Assembly: GCF_038070005.1 (NCBI RefSeq) | Contig: NZ_JBBPCO010000001.1 | Coordinates: forward strand, 1-54,630 | From: Thermithiobacillus plumbiphilus | GTDB taxonomy: Bacteria; Pseudomonadota; Gammaproteobacteria; Acidithiobacillales; Thermithiobacillaceae | Direction: 5' to 3' | Length of the DNA stretch: 54,630 nucleotides | Part shown: positions 23,824 through 33,511 of the stretch, piece after piece | Layout of the letters: every line of letters starts with the position of its first letter | Position numbering within the stretch: the first letter of the stretch is position 1 | Program-made: the position numbers and the translations under genes | The notes under the pieces: model-generated | The model's database searches: none | The model's input: the letters and a program-made list of their open reading frames with translations, nothing else | Told to the model about the DNA's origin: nothing

Positions 23824-24950
23824 TGCCCCATATCAGCCCCCCCGAAGAGATCCTTGCCGACATTGCCTCCGGGCGCATGGTCGTGCTCATGGATGACGAA
23901 GATCGCGAGAATGAAGGCGACCTCGTCATGGCCGCCGAGTTCGTCACGCCCGAGCACATCAACTTCATGGCCAAGCACGGGCGCGGTCTGATCTGCCTGA
24001 CGCTCACGCCGGAGCGCTGCAAGCAATTGCGCCTGCCGCTGATGGTGTCGAGCAATCAGACGGCCTTTGCCACCAATTTCACCGTCTCGATCGAAGCGGC
24101 CCAGGGCGTGACCACCGGCATCTCCGCCGCCGACCGCGCCACCACCGTGCTGGCGGCCATTGCCGATCAGGCCGGCCCGGATGATATCGTCATGCCGGGC
24201 CACATCTTCCCGCTGATGGCGCGCCCGGGTGGCGTGCTGGCCCGCGCCGGGCACACCGAGGCCGCCTGCGACCTAGCGCAACTGGCCGGTTGCAAACCCT
24301 TCGGCGTGATCTGCGAGATCCTCAACGAGGACGGCAGCATGGCGCGTCTGCCGGATCTGCTGCCCTACGCCGAGCAGCATCAGCTCAGGATCGGCACCAT
24401 TGCTGATCTCATTGCCTATCGCCGCCGGCGCGAGCCCCTGGTGGAGCGCGTCGCCAGTACGCCCTGGCCGACCGCCCATGGCACCTTCACCCTGCATGCC
24501 TATTTCAGCGAGGTGGAGCAGGAAACCCACCTGGCCCTGAGCTGGGGCGATGTCCAGCAGGCCGGAAACGAGCCGGTGCTGGTGCGGGTGCAGGCCCAGT
24601 CCACCCTCTGTGATGTCTTTGGTGGCGGGGCGGCCTGTGAGGCTGGCATCGAGGCGGCCCTGAAAGCCATCACCCAGGCCCCGCGCGGGGTGCTGGTCTA
24701 TATCCGCAATCCGGAATCGGCCCAGGGGCTGGTGAACAAGGTGCGTGATTTCGAGTTGCAGCGGCGTGGCTTGCTGCCCGAAGGCGGGGAGGGGGATTCG
24801 CTGCGCAGCTATGGCATCGGCGCCCAGATCCTGGCTGATCTTGGCGTGCGCAAGGCGGTGCTGCTCAGCAACCATCCAAAAAAACTGCATGGTCTCAAAG
24901 GCTTTGGCCTGGAGATCGTGGATCAAGAGCCCTTCGGGGGCGAACCATGA
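23823..24950 (+). CDS. ribBX: 3,4-dihydroxy-2-butanone 4-phosphate synthase fused to a degenerate GTP cyclohydrolase II domain (RibBX type)
   Basis: The protein has 375 residues. The RibB domain (1-205) looks active, with [16 protein letters not shown], the GLICLTLT stretch and [12 protein letters not shown]. The RibA-like domain (about 210-370) is degenerate. The zinc cysteines of the HSECLTGD and SLRCDCG motifs are mostly replaced ([17 protein letters not shown]), and the RQEGRNIGL active-site loop reads RNPESAQGL. It therefore supplies the four-carbon unit, and a separate ribA gene must exist elsewhere. This variant is known in proteobacteria as RibBX. The start overlaps the ribE stop by one base. 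Confidence 0.88.
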   Translation: MPHISPPEEILADIASGRMVVLMDDEDRENEGDLVMAAEFVTPEHINFMAKHGRGLICLTLTPERCKQLRLPLMVSSNQTAFATNFTVSIEAAQGVTTGISAADRATTVLAAIADQAGPDDIVMPGHIFPLMARPGGVLARAGHTEAACDLAQLAGCKPFGVICEILNEDGSMARLPDLLPYAEQHQLRIGTIADLIAYRRRREPLVERVASTPWPTAHGTFTLHAYFSEVEQETHLALSWGDVQQAGNEPVLVRVQAQSTLCDVFGGGAACEAGIEAALKAITQAPRGVLVYIRNPESAQGLVNKVRDFELQRRGLLPEGGEGDSLRSYGIGAQILADLGVRKAVLLSNHPKKLHGLKGFGLEIVDQEPFGGEP

Positions 24951-25432
24951 GGGATGTGAAAGTGTCCGAAATCAAGGTAATTGAAGGGGATCTGCAGGTC
25001 AGGGGCGGGCGTTTTGCCCTGGTGGTGGGGCGCTTCAACAGCTTCATCACCGACCACCTGCAGGCTGGGGCCATCGACACCCTGCTACGCCACGGCGCGA
25101 AAGCGACGGACCTGGAAGTGATCAAGGTGCCGGGCAGCTACGAGATCCCCCTGGTGGCCCGGCGTCTGGCGGTCAGCGGGCGGTATGATGCCGTGATCTG
25201 CCTCGGTGCGGTGATCCGTGGTGGCACGCCGCACTTCGATTACGTGGCTGGCGAGGCCGCCAAGGGCGTGGGGCAGGCCAGCATGGAGTCGGGCATTCCG
25301 GTCGTGTTCGGTGTACTGACCACCGACAATATCGAGCAGGCAATCGAACGTGCCGGCACCAAGGCCGGCAACAAGGGTGTGGATGCCGCGATGACAGCCA
25401 TCGAAATGGTCAACCTGTTGAAGCAGCTATGA
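24947..25432 (+). CDS. ribH: 6,7-dimethyl-8-ribityllumazine synthase
   Basis: This 161-residue enzyme condenses the RibD and RibBX products to lumazine and forms icosahedral or decameric shells. Motifs: [46 protein letters not shown] with the catalytic His region, and [19 protein letters not shown]. The start overlaps the ribBX stop (ATGA). Confidence 0.95.
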   Translation: MRDVKVSEIKVIEGDLQVRGGRFALVVGRFNSFITDHLQAGAIDTLLRHGAKATDLEVIKVPGSYEIPLVARRLAVSGRYDAVICLGAVIRGGTPHFDYVAGEAAKGVGQASMESGIPVVFGVLTTDNIEQAIERAGTKAGNKGVDAAMTAIEMVNLLKQL

Positions 25433-25863
25433 GCGGAAATCGAGTCAAGGCGCGCCAGGCGGTGATGCAGGCCCTGTATCAATGGCAGATGAATCCGACC
25501 GATCCGCGCGCCATCGAAACCCAGTTCCTGGAAGACGAGCACGCCCAGGAAGCGGATCCGCAGTATTTCCAGCAGATCCTGCGCGGGGTGTTCGAGAACC
25601 TGGAGGCCATCGACGAGGCCATCCAGGCCCAGGTGCGCGACCGAAAGTGGAGCGATCTCAGCGAGGTCGAACGCGCCATCCTGCGCATGGCCGCCTATGA
25701 ATTGATGGCGCGCCCGGATGTGCCCTACCGGGTAGTGATCAATGAAGCGCTGGAACTGGCCAAGGGCTTTGGTTCGGACCAGGGCCACCGTTTCGTCAAC
25801 GGCGTGCTCGACAAGCTGGCGCAGCAGTGGCGCAGCAGCGAGACCAGCCGCAGAGGGCGCTAG
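25429..25863 (+). CDS. nusB: Transcription antitermination factor NusB
   Basis: This 144-residue all-helical protein binds boxA RNA with S10 (NusE) in rRNA antitermination. Family stretches are [30 protein letters not shown] and [29 protein letters not shown]. It is coupled to ribH by an ATGA overlap and closes the ribD-nusB operon; the opposing hflD gene ends 12 bases later. Confidence 0.95.
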   Translation: MSGNRVKARQAVMQALYQWQMNPTDPRAIETQFLEDEHAQEADPQYFQQILRGVFENLEAIDEAIQAQVRDRKWSDLSEVERAILRMAAYELMARPDVPYRVVINEALELAKGFGSDQGHRFVNGVLDKLAQQWRSSETSRRGR

Positions 25864-25875
25864 GGATGTCCGGGT

Positions 25876-26505
25876 TCAGGTCTGCATTTGCCTGAGCATG
25901 TCCTGCGCCGTGCGAGCGATGGCCGAGCGGCCAAAGAGCAGCCGCCAGTGTGACCCGCCGCGCTGACGCCAGAGCACGGCTGCCCGAATGCCGGCGAGCA
26001 GGAAAACCCGGATGCGGGTGGCGATCTCGGGGTTGGTCAGGTAGGCCTGGGAACCGTGCACCAGGATCTTGGGCATCATGGTACTGATGGTCTCGCTGTA
26101 AACCGCGGAGAGATTGCTCAGGACGTAGGCATGCGATGGCGAGAAATGCTCGGCCTGGTTGCGCGCTCGCTCGATGCCTTCCCCGATCTGGTCCAGCATG
26201 GCCGGACGCTTGGCAAGCTGGCGCTCCAGGGCGAGCAGCGTCACCACATATTGCGTGATTTCGCGCAGGGGCGGGGCACTGCGCCGGTTGGTGATTTCAC
26301 CGATCAGGTGCAGACCGGCCTTGAGCCGATCCCGCCCGCCAAATACCGCTTCGGTGCTGCTCGGCTTGGTATTGAAGATGCTGGCCACGGCAGTCTCCAG
26401 CATGTCCGGATCGGACGTGCCTTCGCGCGCAAGATGCTGCACCTGGGCGGCCGCCTGGAAAAGCCCGGCCAGGGCCAGGGTACGGTCAGTAGTCGAATCA
26501 CTCAT
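25876..26505 (-). CDS. hflD: HflD family protein (lysogenization regulator homologue, DUF489)
   Basis: This 209-residue helical protein has the HflD pattern: LALAGLFQAAAQVQHLAREG at the start and FNTKPSSTEAVFGG near 45. RIRVFLLAGIRAAVLWRQRGGSHWRLLFGRS lies at the C-terminus, here described only by its position (about 160-190). E. coli HflD binds phage lambda CII at the membrane; its normal cellular role is unclear. The ATG at 26505 (MSDST) is chosen over an upstream start because it matches the family N-terminus. It overlaps the VOC gene by 8 bases. The usual neighbours mnmA and purB are absent. Confidence 0.85.
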   Translation of the reverse strand: MSDSTTDRTLALAGLFQAAAQVQHLAREGTSDPDMLETAVASIFNTKPSSTEAVFGGRDRLKAGLHLIGEITNRRSAPPLREITQYVVTLLALERQLAKRPAMLDQIGEGIERARNQAEHFSPSHAYVLSNLSAVYSETISTMMPKILVHGSQAYLTNPEIATRIRVFLLAGIRAAVLWRQRGGSHWRLLFGRSAIARTAQDMLRQMQT

Positions 26506-26905
26506 GCAGGCTCGCTTTTTCTTGGGGATGCTCGCGCATCTGCACGAATTCCAGTGCATTGCCATCCGGGTCGCGGCAGAACAGGGCCTGGCGTCCGGAA
26601 CGGCTCAGGGTAAAGGGTATGTTACGCGCTTGCAGCCGGGCCTGGAGATCGGCCAGATCGGTCACGGCGAAGGCCGCGTGCCGATCCCGTCCCCCATGTT
26701 CGGGGCGTCCTGCTGCACTGTCCGGGTTGGGCAGGGCCATCAAATGGACCTGCTGTTCGCCCAGCGCATACCAGACACCTTCGAAATCCATTGTCGGTCG
26801 CGCCGGACTGGGACTCAATCCAAGCACCGACTCATAGAAGTCCCGCGCTGTCACGAGATCGGAGACCAGAAACGAGCTGTGCAGGAGCCCTTGAATGCGG
26901 AACAT
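26498..26905 (-). CDS. VOC (glyoxalase/bleomycin-resistance) family protein
   Basis: The protein has 135 residues with two beta-alpha-beta-beta-beta modules: LLHSSFLVSDLVTARDFYES near the start (metal-ligand His) and DLADLQARLQARNIPF to FCRDPDGNALEFVQM near the end (Glu ligand). Members bind a divalent metal and act as lyases, dioxygenases or isomerases; the substrate is not predictable. The start ATG at 26905 (MFRIQGLL) gives the family-like N-terminus. Confidence 0.85.
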   Translation of the reverse strand: MFRIQGLLHSSFLVSDLVTARDFYESVLGLSPSPARPTMDFEGVWYALGEQQVHLMALPNPDSAAGRPEHGGRDRHAAFAVTDLADLQARLQARNIPFTLSRSGRQALFCRDPDGNALEFVQMREHPQEKASLHE

Positions 26906-26930
26906 GCGTGGCCTTGTCGGCTGCTGAGCC

Positions 26931-27689
26931 TCAGCGGGTGTTTTCCAGCCAGTCCCGGGCATTCAGGCGTTGGCCATGCACATCACGGCTGTCCGGGCCC
27001 ATGAGATAAAGATAGAGCGGCATCACCTGATCCGGCGTCGGATGCTGTTCCGCTTCCTCGCCCGGGTAGGCCTTGCGCCGCAGCTTGGTGCGTACCGGGC
27101 CGGGATCGATCAGGTTGACGCGCACCGGATAGTTTTCCAGTTCCTCGGCGAGCATCTGCGCCAGGTTCTCGATGGCGGCCTTGCTCACGCCGTAAGCCCC
27201 CCAGTAGGCATGTCCCTTCGGGCCCATCTTGTCGGTGGTGAAGATCAATCGGCTGTCCGGGCCCTTCTTGAGCAGAGGCAGGCAGGCCTGGGTGAGCAGC
27301 GTGGGGCCATTGAGGTTGATCATCATCACCTTGCCCCAGAGTGCCGGCTGGTAATGTTCCAGGGGTGCGAGCACGCCAAGTTCCGCGGCATTGTGCAGGA
27401 TGCCGTCGAGCCGGCCAAATTCTGACTCGATATGCTCCGCCATTTCGCCATAGTGATCGGCATTGGCGCCTTCCAGATCAAGCGGATGGATCACCGGGGT
27501 CGAGCCGCCCGCCTGCTCGATTTCGTCGTAGACATTTTCAAGGAGACTGACGCGCTTGCCCAGCAGGATCATCTGCGCGCCAGCGCGAGCATAGGCCAGG
27601 GCTGCCGCGCGCCCGATCCCTTCCCCCGCACCCGTCACCAGAATGACACGGTCCTTCAGCAGGCCGGATGGCGCTATGTAAGTAGGCAT
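26931..27689 (-). CDS. YciK-type short-chain dehydrogenase/reductase
   Basis: The 252-residue SDR has the nucleotide motif VTGAGEGIGRAAA near residue 20, the HNAAELG loop, and the catalytic Tyr and Lys in AYGVSKAAIENL near 160. The middle and C-terminal parts (DPGPVRTKLRRKAYPGE) match YciK of gammaproteobacteria, whose substrate is not settled. GAGAGGA sits 7 bases before ATG 27689, which is preferred to GTG 27695. Confidence 0.88.
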   Translation of the reverse strand: MPTYIAPSGLLKDRVILVTGAGEGIGRAAALAYARAGAQMILLGKRVSLLENVYDEIEQAGGSTPVIHPLDLEGANADHYGEMAEHIESEFGRLDGILHNAAELGVLAPLEHYQPALWGKVMMINLNGPTLLTQACLPLLKKGPDSRLIFTTDKMGPKGHAYWGAYGVSKAAIENLAQMLAEELENYPVRVNLIDPGPVRTKLRRKAYPGEEAEQHPTPDQVMPLYLYLMGPDSRDVHGQRLNARDWLENTR

Positions 27690-27724
27690 GCTCACATCCT
27701 CTCGTTAATTTTACAAACCGCATA

Positions 27725-29050
27725 TTATGCACCGAGTTGCTGCTGTCGGGCTATCGCTGCCGTCGCGGCCCCTCGGCCACTGCGCACCGCACCTTCCAGG
27801 GTGCCCGGCAAACCGGTGGCGGTATAGTCCCCGGCCAGCCAGAAACCGGGCAGGGGCGTTGCCGTGCCGGGGCGCAGCACCTCGATTGCCGGGCTGGCTT
27901 GGAAGGTGGCGCGGGTCTCGCGCACCGCATGCACCCCCAGTGGATCTGGCGGCAGCTGTCCTGGAAAGGCCCGGAAGAGCTCTCCGGCAATCAGGCGTCC
28001 CAGCGCTGCCGGTGAGGGTTTCGGGTCGATGGCTTCGGCACTGATCACCACCGCCAGCCGCCCATGTTCGCCCAGCAGCCGCCCGCGATCAAAGACCCAC
28101 TGCCCGACGGTACCTAGCAATCCGAAACAGTCCTGCGCCAGACGGGTATCGGCAGGATAATCGAGATACACCGTGGTGATGGCATTGTCCTGGAATCTTG
28201 CAAGCTCATCCCGCAGCCCTGAGAGGGCCGGGTGGAAGTCCAGCAGTGCCGCCGTGGCGCGATGCGGCAGGGCGCAGATGACCTGGCTGGCCGGATAGCA
28301 TCCGCCTGAACTGCGGATCTCATATCCGCCATGGGCTTGCCCAATGGCCCGGACGCGTTCGCCAAGATGCAGCCTGCCGCCGCGCGCGGCGATCTCGGCC
28401 AGGGCCGGATCGGCAAACAGGGCCGAGAGATCGGAGCCGGGGATGATCAGGCGACTGTGACGCGCCTCTTTCGAGAAGGCCTCCCGGAGCACACCCAGAA
28501 ACAAGCGGGTGCTGGCCTGCTCAAGCGACGTATTGAGCGTGGCAAGACAAAGCGGCTCCCAGAGCCGCGCCACGGCATTGGCGCTCTGGCGCCCAAGCAG
28601 ATAGGCCGCCAGCGGCTGGTCTTGGGCGACAGCGTAGCCCTGCCGCTGCCATTGCAAGGCCAGGGCCAGGGCCTGCCTGCGTTCCCGCCAGTCAAGGAGT
28701 GAGCTGCGCAGCAGGCCAAAGCCGAGATGCAGGGGGGCGGGCAGGGGCGCGGCCGATAGGCTGAACCCTTTACCCTGGGCATCGCGGTAGTGCAACTGCA
28801 TGAGGCGCTGCTCCCGCAGGTGCTGGCGCGTGCCGAGCGAGTGCAGCAGTTCCAGGGTGTCGGTGTAGGCGCCGATGAGGATATGCTGGCCGTTGTCCAG
28901 TTGCTGGCCGTGCAGGGAGATGGCGCGCGCCCTGCCACCGGGGCGCCTTGCGGCTTCGAAGATCTCGACCTCGACGCCGGCGCGCAGCAGGGCCAATGCA
29001 GCAGTCAGGCCGGCCCAGCCGGCACCCAGGACGGCAACAGGTGCACTCAC
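27725..29050 (-). CDS. hpnE: Hydroxysqualene dehydroxylase HpnE
   Basis: This 441-residue FAD-dependent enzyme has the N-terminal dinucleotide motif VLGAGWAGLTAALALLRAG followed by EIFEAARRPGGRA, and the C-terminal FAD motif FWLAGDYTATGLPGTLEGAV. HpnE converts hydroxysqualene to squalene, the last step of the HpnCDE route that feeds hopanoid synthesis. The GTG start is 9 bases after the hpnD stop. Confidence 0.93.
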   Translation of the reverse strand: MSAPVAVLGAGWAGLTAALALLRAGVEVEIFEAARRPGGRARAISLHGQQLDNGQHILIGAYTDTLELLHSLGTRQHLREQRLMQLHYRDAQGKGFSLSAAPLPAPLHLGFGLLRSSLLDWRERRQALALALQWQRQGYAVAQDQPLAAYLLGRQSANAVARLWEPLCLATLNTSLEQASTRLFLGVLREAFSKEARHSRLIIPGSDLSALFADPALAEIAARGGRLHLGERVRAIGQAHGGYEIRSSGGCYPASQVICALPHRATAALLDFHPALSGLRDELARFQDNAITTVYLDYPADTRLAQDCFGLLGTVGQWVFDRGRLLGEHGRLAVVISAEAIDPKPSPAALGRLIAGELFRAFPGQLPPDPLGVHAVRETRATFQASPAIEVLRPGTATPLPGFWLAGDYTATGLPGTLEGAVRSGRGAATAAIARQQQLGA

Positions 29051-29059
29051 GCGGATACG

Positions 29060-29923
29060 CTACTGACGCTGCCGCGCGCGATGCAGCCGCTTTTCCTCGC
29101 GCGCCGTGCGCCAGGCAAGCCAGAGCTTGCGCAGCGGGGTGAGGGTGGTGCGCTGGCGCAATACCTGATAACCCTCGGCGGCGATCTCGCGCAACAGCTC
29201 CCGGTAGATTGCCGCCATGGCAAGGCCCGGCAACTGGGCGTAGCGGTCCTCGGGCGGCAGTTCCTCCAGGGCCTTCTGGTAAAGCTCTTCCGCCCTTGCT
29301 GCCTCGAAGGCCATCAACTGCCGGAACCTGTCGCTCTCCTTGACGTTGAGGATGTCATCCTCGCTGACATCGAAGCGCCGCAGGTCTTCCAGGGGCAGAT
29401 AGATGCGGTTGCGTTCGGCGTCCTCGCGCACGTCGCGGATGATGTTGGTCAACTGGAAGGCCATGCCCAGATCATGGGCATACTTCTGGGTTGCCCGGTT
29501 CCGGTAGCCAAAGATCTGTGCCGACAGCAGTCCCACCACGCCCGCCACCCGGTAACAGTAGAGCGACAGTTCGCGGAAGGTGCCGTAGCGGTTGATGTCG
29601 ACATCCATCTCCATGCCGTCGATGATTTCCAGCAACTGTTCGCGGGGCAACTCATAGCGCTGCACTGCAGGTTGCAGGGCGCGGGTCACCGGATGCGTGG
29701 GCTGGCCTGCATACAGCGCCTCGACCTCGCCACGCCACCAGGCAAGCTTCACGCGCGCTACCTGGGCATCGGCGCATTCATCCGCGACATCATCGACCTC
29801 CCGGCAGAAGGCATACAATGCGGTGATGGCCTCGCGCCGCTCGGGATCGAGCAGACGGAAACTGTAGTAAAAGCTCGAACCGCTCCGGGCGGCCTTTTGC
29901 TGGCAATAATCTTGTGGATTCAC
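29060..29923 (-). CDS. hpnD: Presqualene diphosphate synthase HpnD
   Basis: This 287-residue trans-prenyltransferase has the two Asp-rich, Mg-binding motifs YAFCREVDDVADE (near 38-50) and LTNIIRDVREDAERNRIYL (near 160-178). It joins two farnesyl diphosphates to presqualene diphosphate. It is the middle gene of the hpnCDE set, 4 bases after the hpnC stop. Confidence 0.93.
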   Translation of the reverse strand: MNPQDYCQQKAARSGSSFYYSFRLLDPERREAITALYAFCREVDDVADECADAQVARVKLAWWRGEVEALYAGQPTHPVTRALQPAVQRYELPREQLLEIIDGMEMDVDINRYGTFRELSLYCYRVAGVVGLLSAQIFGYRNRATQKYAHDLGMAFQLTNIIRDVREDAERNRIYLPLEDLRRFDVSEDDILNVKESDRFRQLMAFEAARAEELYQKALEELPPEDRYAQLPGLAMAAIYRELLREIAAEGYQVLRQRTTLTPLRKLWLAWRTAREEKRLHRARQRQ

Positions 29924-29927
29924 GGTG

Positions 29928-30800
29928 TCATCTGGCCAGAATGGCGCGTTGCAGGAGTCGGGGCCAGGTGTTCCAGCGGATCACCGGGCGCTTGTGCAGG
30001 ACATCATAGTCATTTTTGTGAATGGCCTCCAGAATGGCGGCACCCCCCAGCACCGTCAGACGCAGGTTGAAGCCCAGGCGGCCCTTGAGGGTCTTGCCCA
30101 GTGGCGCGCCACTTTGCAGCAGGCGGCGGGTGCGGTCCACTTCAAAGCGCATGAGTTGATTCAAACCCAGAGACATGCGCCCGGCCAGCAGGTCCGCTTC
30201 ACTGACCCGAAAGCGCTGCATGTCCTCCTTTGGCAGATAGATCCGGCCCTTTTTGAGGTCCACGCCGACATCCTGCCAGAAGTTGATCAATTGCAGGGCG
30301 CTGCAGATCGCGTCACTCTGGCCCAGGGAGCGGGCATCCGTGACACCATAGAGATGCAGCAGCAGGCGCCCGATCGGGTTGGCCGAACGCCGGCAGTAGT
30401 CCATCAGCTCACCGAAACTGGCATAGCGCGTTTTGCCGACATCCTGCTCGAAGGCGGACAGCAGGTCCTCCAGCAGCCCGACTGGCAGATCATGGCGAGG
30501 GATGGCGTCGGCCAGGGCAATGAAGACCGGTTCATCCGCTTGGCCCCGGGCGGCAGCATGCAGCTTTGCGCGCCAGGCCGCCAGGGCGTTCAGTCGCGCG
30601 TCGGGGCTTGCGCTGCCCTCGTCCGCAAGATCGTCGGCCAGGCGAGCAAAGGCATAGATGGCCGCCACGGGATCGCGCAGGGATCGGGGCAGGAGCAGGG
30701 ATGCAATCGGGAAATTCTCGTAATGTCCGGCGGCCAGACGGCGGCACCAGGCATAGGCCTGGCGCACATCCGCGGCAGGCCGGGTAAGGCTTTCAGGCAT
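29928..30800 (-). CDS. hpnC: Hydroxysqualene synthase HpnC
   Basis: This 290-residue paralogue of HpnD has the motifs YAFARLADDLADEG and LINFWQDVGVDLKKGRIYL. It converts presqualene diphosphate to hydroxysqualene. The start lies 8 bases inside the 3' end of glnD, so translation is probably coupled to that gene. No squalene-hopene cyclase is present in this window. Confidence 0.92.
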   Translation of the reverse strand: MPESLTRPAADVRQAYAWCRRLAAGHYENFPIASLLLPRSLRDPVAAIYAFARLADDLADEGSASPDARLNALAAWRAKLHAAARGQADEPVFIALADAIPRHDLPVGLLEDLLSAFEQDVGKTRYASFGELMDYCRRSANPIGRLLLHLYGVTDARSLGQSDAICSALQLINFWQDVGVDLKKGRIYLPKEDMQRFRVSEADLLAGRMSLGLNQLMRFEVDRTRRLLQSGAPLGKTLKGRLGFNLRLTVLGGAAILEAIHKNDYDVLHKRPVIRWNTWPRLLQRAILAR

Positions 30801-33507
30801 GAGTCACAGGCTCTGGAGACAGCGAGCTGACCAGTTGCGCCTCCAGGGCCGGCAGGATCCCGGCTTGCAACTTGCAGCCATCCTTGTCCACCAGGAAAAA
30901 GGTATCCTCGACGCGTTCGCCAAAGGTGGCGATCTTGGCACCCTGCACCTGCACCTGGAAGGTTTGCAGCACCTGGGCGATCTCATGGAGCAGACCCTGA
31001 CGATCGGGCGCAAAGACCTCCATCAGGGTGTAGGACGACAGTGCATTGCTGTCGAAATGGATCTCGACCGGGGTATGGAAGGACTGCATGGCACGGCGTC
31101 TGCGACGAATGCGCCAGACCGGGGCCTTTTTCAAGGGCTTGCCCCGCAAGGCGTTGCCGATCATGGCGGCCATTTCCGTGAGTGCAGCCGGATCATCGAT
31201 GCAGCCGTCATCGCCATCGAGCACCCGGATGGTATCCAGCGAGAAGCCGTCGGGCGTGATGTCCAGCCGCGCATCGATGACGTTCAGGCCCAGGCTGTCC
31301 AGCGCGCCGGTGATGCGGGCGAAGCCGCCGGCAACATTGGGCATGTAGATGAGGATTTCGGTGCCTGCCTGCTGCGGGTGCAGGCGCGTCCTGACCAGCG
31401 GCAGATCCAGGCTGTGGCTGCCGACGATGGCCTCGGTATGCCAGGCAATTTCCTGGGGCTCATAGCGAAAGAAATAGGCATCTCCCAGGCGCTCCCAATG
31501 CCTCTGCGCCAGCGATTCCGCCTGCTCGGGCAGCAGGCCCAGGGCATGGGACTGCCTGTACCGGACCAGTTCCTCGCCCTGCGCGGGCAGGTTGCCACGC
31601 CGCTGGAAGGCCGCGCTGCTGGCGTGATAGAGATCCCGCAGGAGCTGGTCCTTCCAGCTGTTCCAGAGGTCCGGGTTGGTGGCCCGGATGTCGGCCACGG
31701 TCAGCAGATAAAGATGATCAAGATAGCGCTGACTGCCAACCTGCTGGGTGAATTCGCGGATCACTTCGGGATCCTCGATGTCGCGTCGCTGGCTGACGCT
31801 GGACATGATCAGGTGCTGGCGCACCAGCCAGCTGACCAGCGCGGTGTCATCGCGCGATAGTCCGTGGCGCTGGCAGAAACGCTGGGCATCCTCGGCGCCG
31901 AGTGTGGAGTGGTCGCCACCGCGGCCCTTGGCAATGTCATGGAACAGCCCGGCGATGATCAGCAGTTCCGGTTTTTCCAGTCCGGCATAGATTTCCGAAC
32001 ACAGTGGCAGTTCGTCCGCGAACTCCGGCACCGAGAAGCGCCGCAGGTTGCGCACCAGAAACAGGGTGTGCTGATCCACCGTGTAGACATGGAAAAGATC
32101 GTGCTGCATCTGGCCGACGATACGCCCGAAAGCCGGGATGTAGGCCCCCAGAATGCCATAGGCGTTCATCTGGCGCAGGATGCGCGTCAGGCCCTGGCCG
32201 TGGCGCAGCATCTGCATGAAAGTAGCCTGGTTGCGCGGGTCGTCGCGGAATTGATGATTGATGCGCGACACGCTGGCCCGCAGGGCGCGCAGGGTGCGCG
32301 GCCCGATCCTGACCTGACTGTCCTGCTGCTGCAGATGCTGAAACAGGGTCAGCATGGTATGTGGTTCACGCTGAAAGGTTGCGAGATCGATCACCCGCAG
32401 ATGTCCCTGGCGGATCTCGAAATGCTCATCCAGTTGCCGCGCATTCTCCGGCAGAGGCGGCAGGATGTCTTCGCCAAGACTCTGAAGCAGCATCTCCGTC
32501 AGAACGGAAACCTCCTTGAGGGTCCTGAAATAACGCTTCATCAGCTTTTCGATGCCCAGACTCTCGGCCGTGTCCCGATAACCCAGGTCACTGGCGAGCA
32601 GTGCCTGGTAATCGAAGAGCAGGCGGTCCTCGCGGCGTCCGGCGGCATAGTGCAGGCCTGCCCGCAGGCGCCAGAGAAAGTTCCTCGCGTTCATGAGGGT
32701 GGCATATTCACGCGGGGTGATGTAGCCGGCGTGCATGGCGCAACGCAGATCTATGCAGGCAAAGTGGCGCCGGGCCACCCACTCCACCACCTGTAGATCA
32801 CGCAGGGCGCCCGGTCCTTCCTTGATGTTAGGTTCGAGGTTGTAGGCCGTATCGCCGAAACGGGCATGGCGCACCGCTTGCTCCGCCAGCTTGGCTTCAT
32901 AGAAGGCGGCATCGGACCAGGGATTGTTGTCGCGGATGGCGTGCTGCAGGGCGGAGAAGGCCGGCTGGCTACCGCTCAGAAAACGCGCCTCCAGCAGGCT
33001 GGTGATGATGGTGATGTCGTCGGCGGCGGTATCGAGGCAATCCTGGATCGTGCGCACGCTGTGACCCACTTCAAGGCGCACATCCCAGAGAAAGGTGACA
33101 AAGGCCTCGATGAACGCCTGGGTGGCCGAATCCACGGCCTCGCTCCCGACCAGAAACAGCAGATCCACGTCGGAATGCGGCAGGAGCTCACCCCGTCCAT
33201 AGCCACCCACGGCGACCAGGGCGAGATCAGGCGCAGGACCCTGTGCGGAAAATCGGGGCAGCAGCCGCCAGATCTGCTCCAGCAGGTAATCCATCAACAA
33301 ACGCTGGCCATGTACCAGCTGGGTGCCGCTGGCGCCCATCTGATAGGCGGTCTGCAAGCGCAGCCGGCCCTGTTCGAGATAATCACGACAGAGCTGGGCG
33401 AAGCCTGGCAGGATTACGCCTGGATCGCCCGCCTTCCCGAGGCTGCGCAACTGGCGCTGGAAAGCCTGCTTTTGCAGCAGTTGAGCGCGATCGATCCGGA
33501 ACGACAT
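30793..33507 (-). CDS. glnD: [Protein-PII] uridylyltransferase / uridylyl-removing enzyme
   Basis: This 904-residue bifunctional nitrogen sensor uridylylates and deuridylylates PII proteins. The nucleotidyltransferase motif GGYGRGELLPHSDVDLLFL lies near residue 100. The HD hydrolase domain motif LFHDIAKGRGGDHS lies near 520, and two C-terminal ACT domains (about 715-790 and 825-900) bind glutamine. Length is normal. The gene lies 4 bases after map on the minus strand, an arrangement common in gammaproteobacteria, where it faces rpsB-tsf. Confidence 0.95.
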   Translation of the reverse strand: MSFRIDRAQLLQKQAFQRQLRSLGKAGDPGVILPGFAQLCRDYLEQGRLRLQTAYQMGASGTQLVHGQRLLMDYLLEQIWRLLPRFSAQGPAPDLALVAVGGYGRGELLPHSDVDLLFLVGSEAVDSATQAFIEAFVTFLWDVRLEVGHSVRTIQDCLDTAADDITIITSLLEARFLSGSQPAFSALQHAIRDNNPWSDAAFYEAKLAEQAVRHARFGDTAYNLEPNIKEGPGALRDLQVVEWVARRHFACIDLRCAMHAGYITPREYATLMNARNFLWRLRAGLHYAAGRREDRLLFDYQALLASDLGYRDTAESLGIEKLMKRYFRTLKEVSVLTEMLLQSLGEDILPPLPENARQLDEHFEIRQGHLRVIDLATFQREPHTMLTLFQHLQQQDSQVRIGPRTLRALRASVSRINHQFRDDPRNQATFMQMLRHGQGLTRILRQMNAYGILGAYIPAFGRIVGQMQHDLFHVYTVDQHTLFLVRNLRRFSVPEFADELPLCSEIYAGLEKPELLIIAGLFHDIAKGRGGDHSTLGAEDAQRFCQRHGLSRDDTALVSWLVRQHLIMSSVSQRRDIEDPEVIREFTQQVGSQRYLDHLYLLTVADIRATNPDLWNSWKDQLLRDLYHASSAAFQRRGNLPAQGEELVRYRQSHALGLLPEQAESLAQRHWERLGDAYFFRYEPQEIAWHTEAIVGSHSLDLPLVRTRLHPQQAGTEILIYMPNVAGGFARITGALDSLGLNVIDARLDITPDGFSLDTIRVLDGDDGCIDDPAALTEMAAMIGNALRGKPLKKAPVWRIRRRRRAMQSFHTPVEIHFDSNALSSYTLMEVFAPDRQGLLHEIAQVLQTFQVQVQGAKIATFGERVEDTFFLVDKDGCKLQAGILPALEAQLVSSLSPEPVTHA

Positions 33508-33511
33508 GGAC

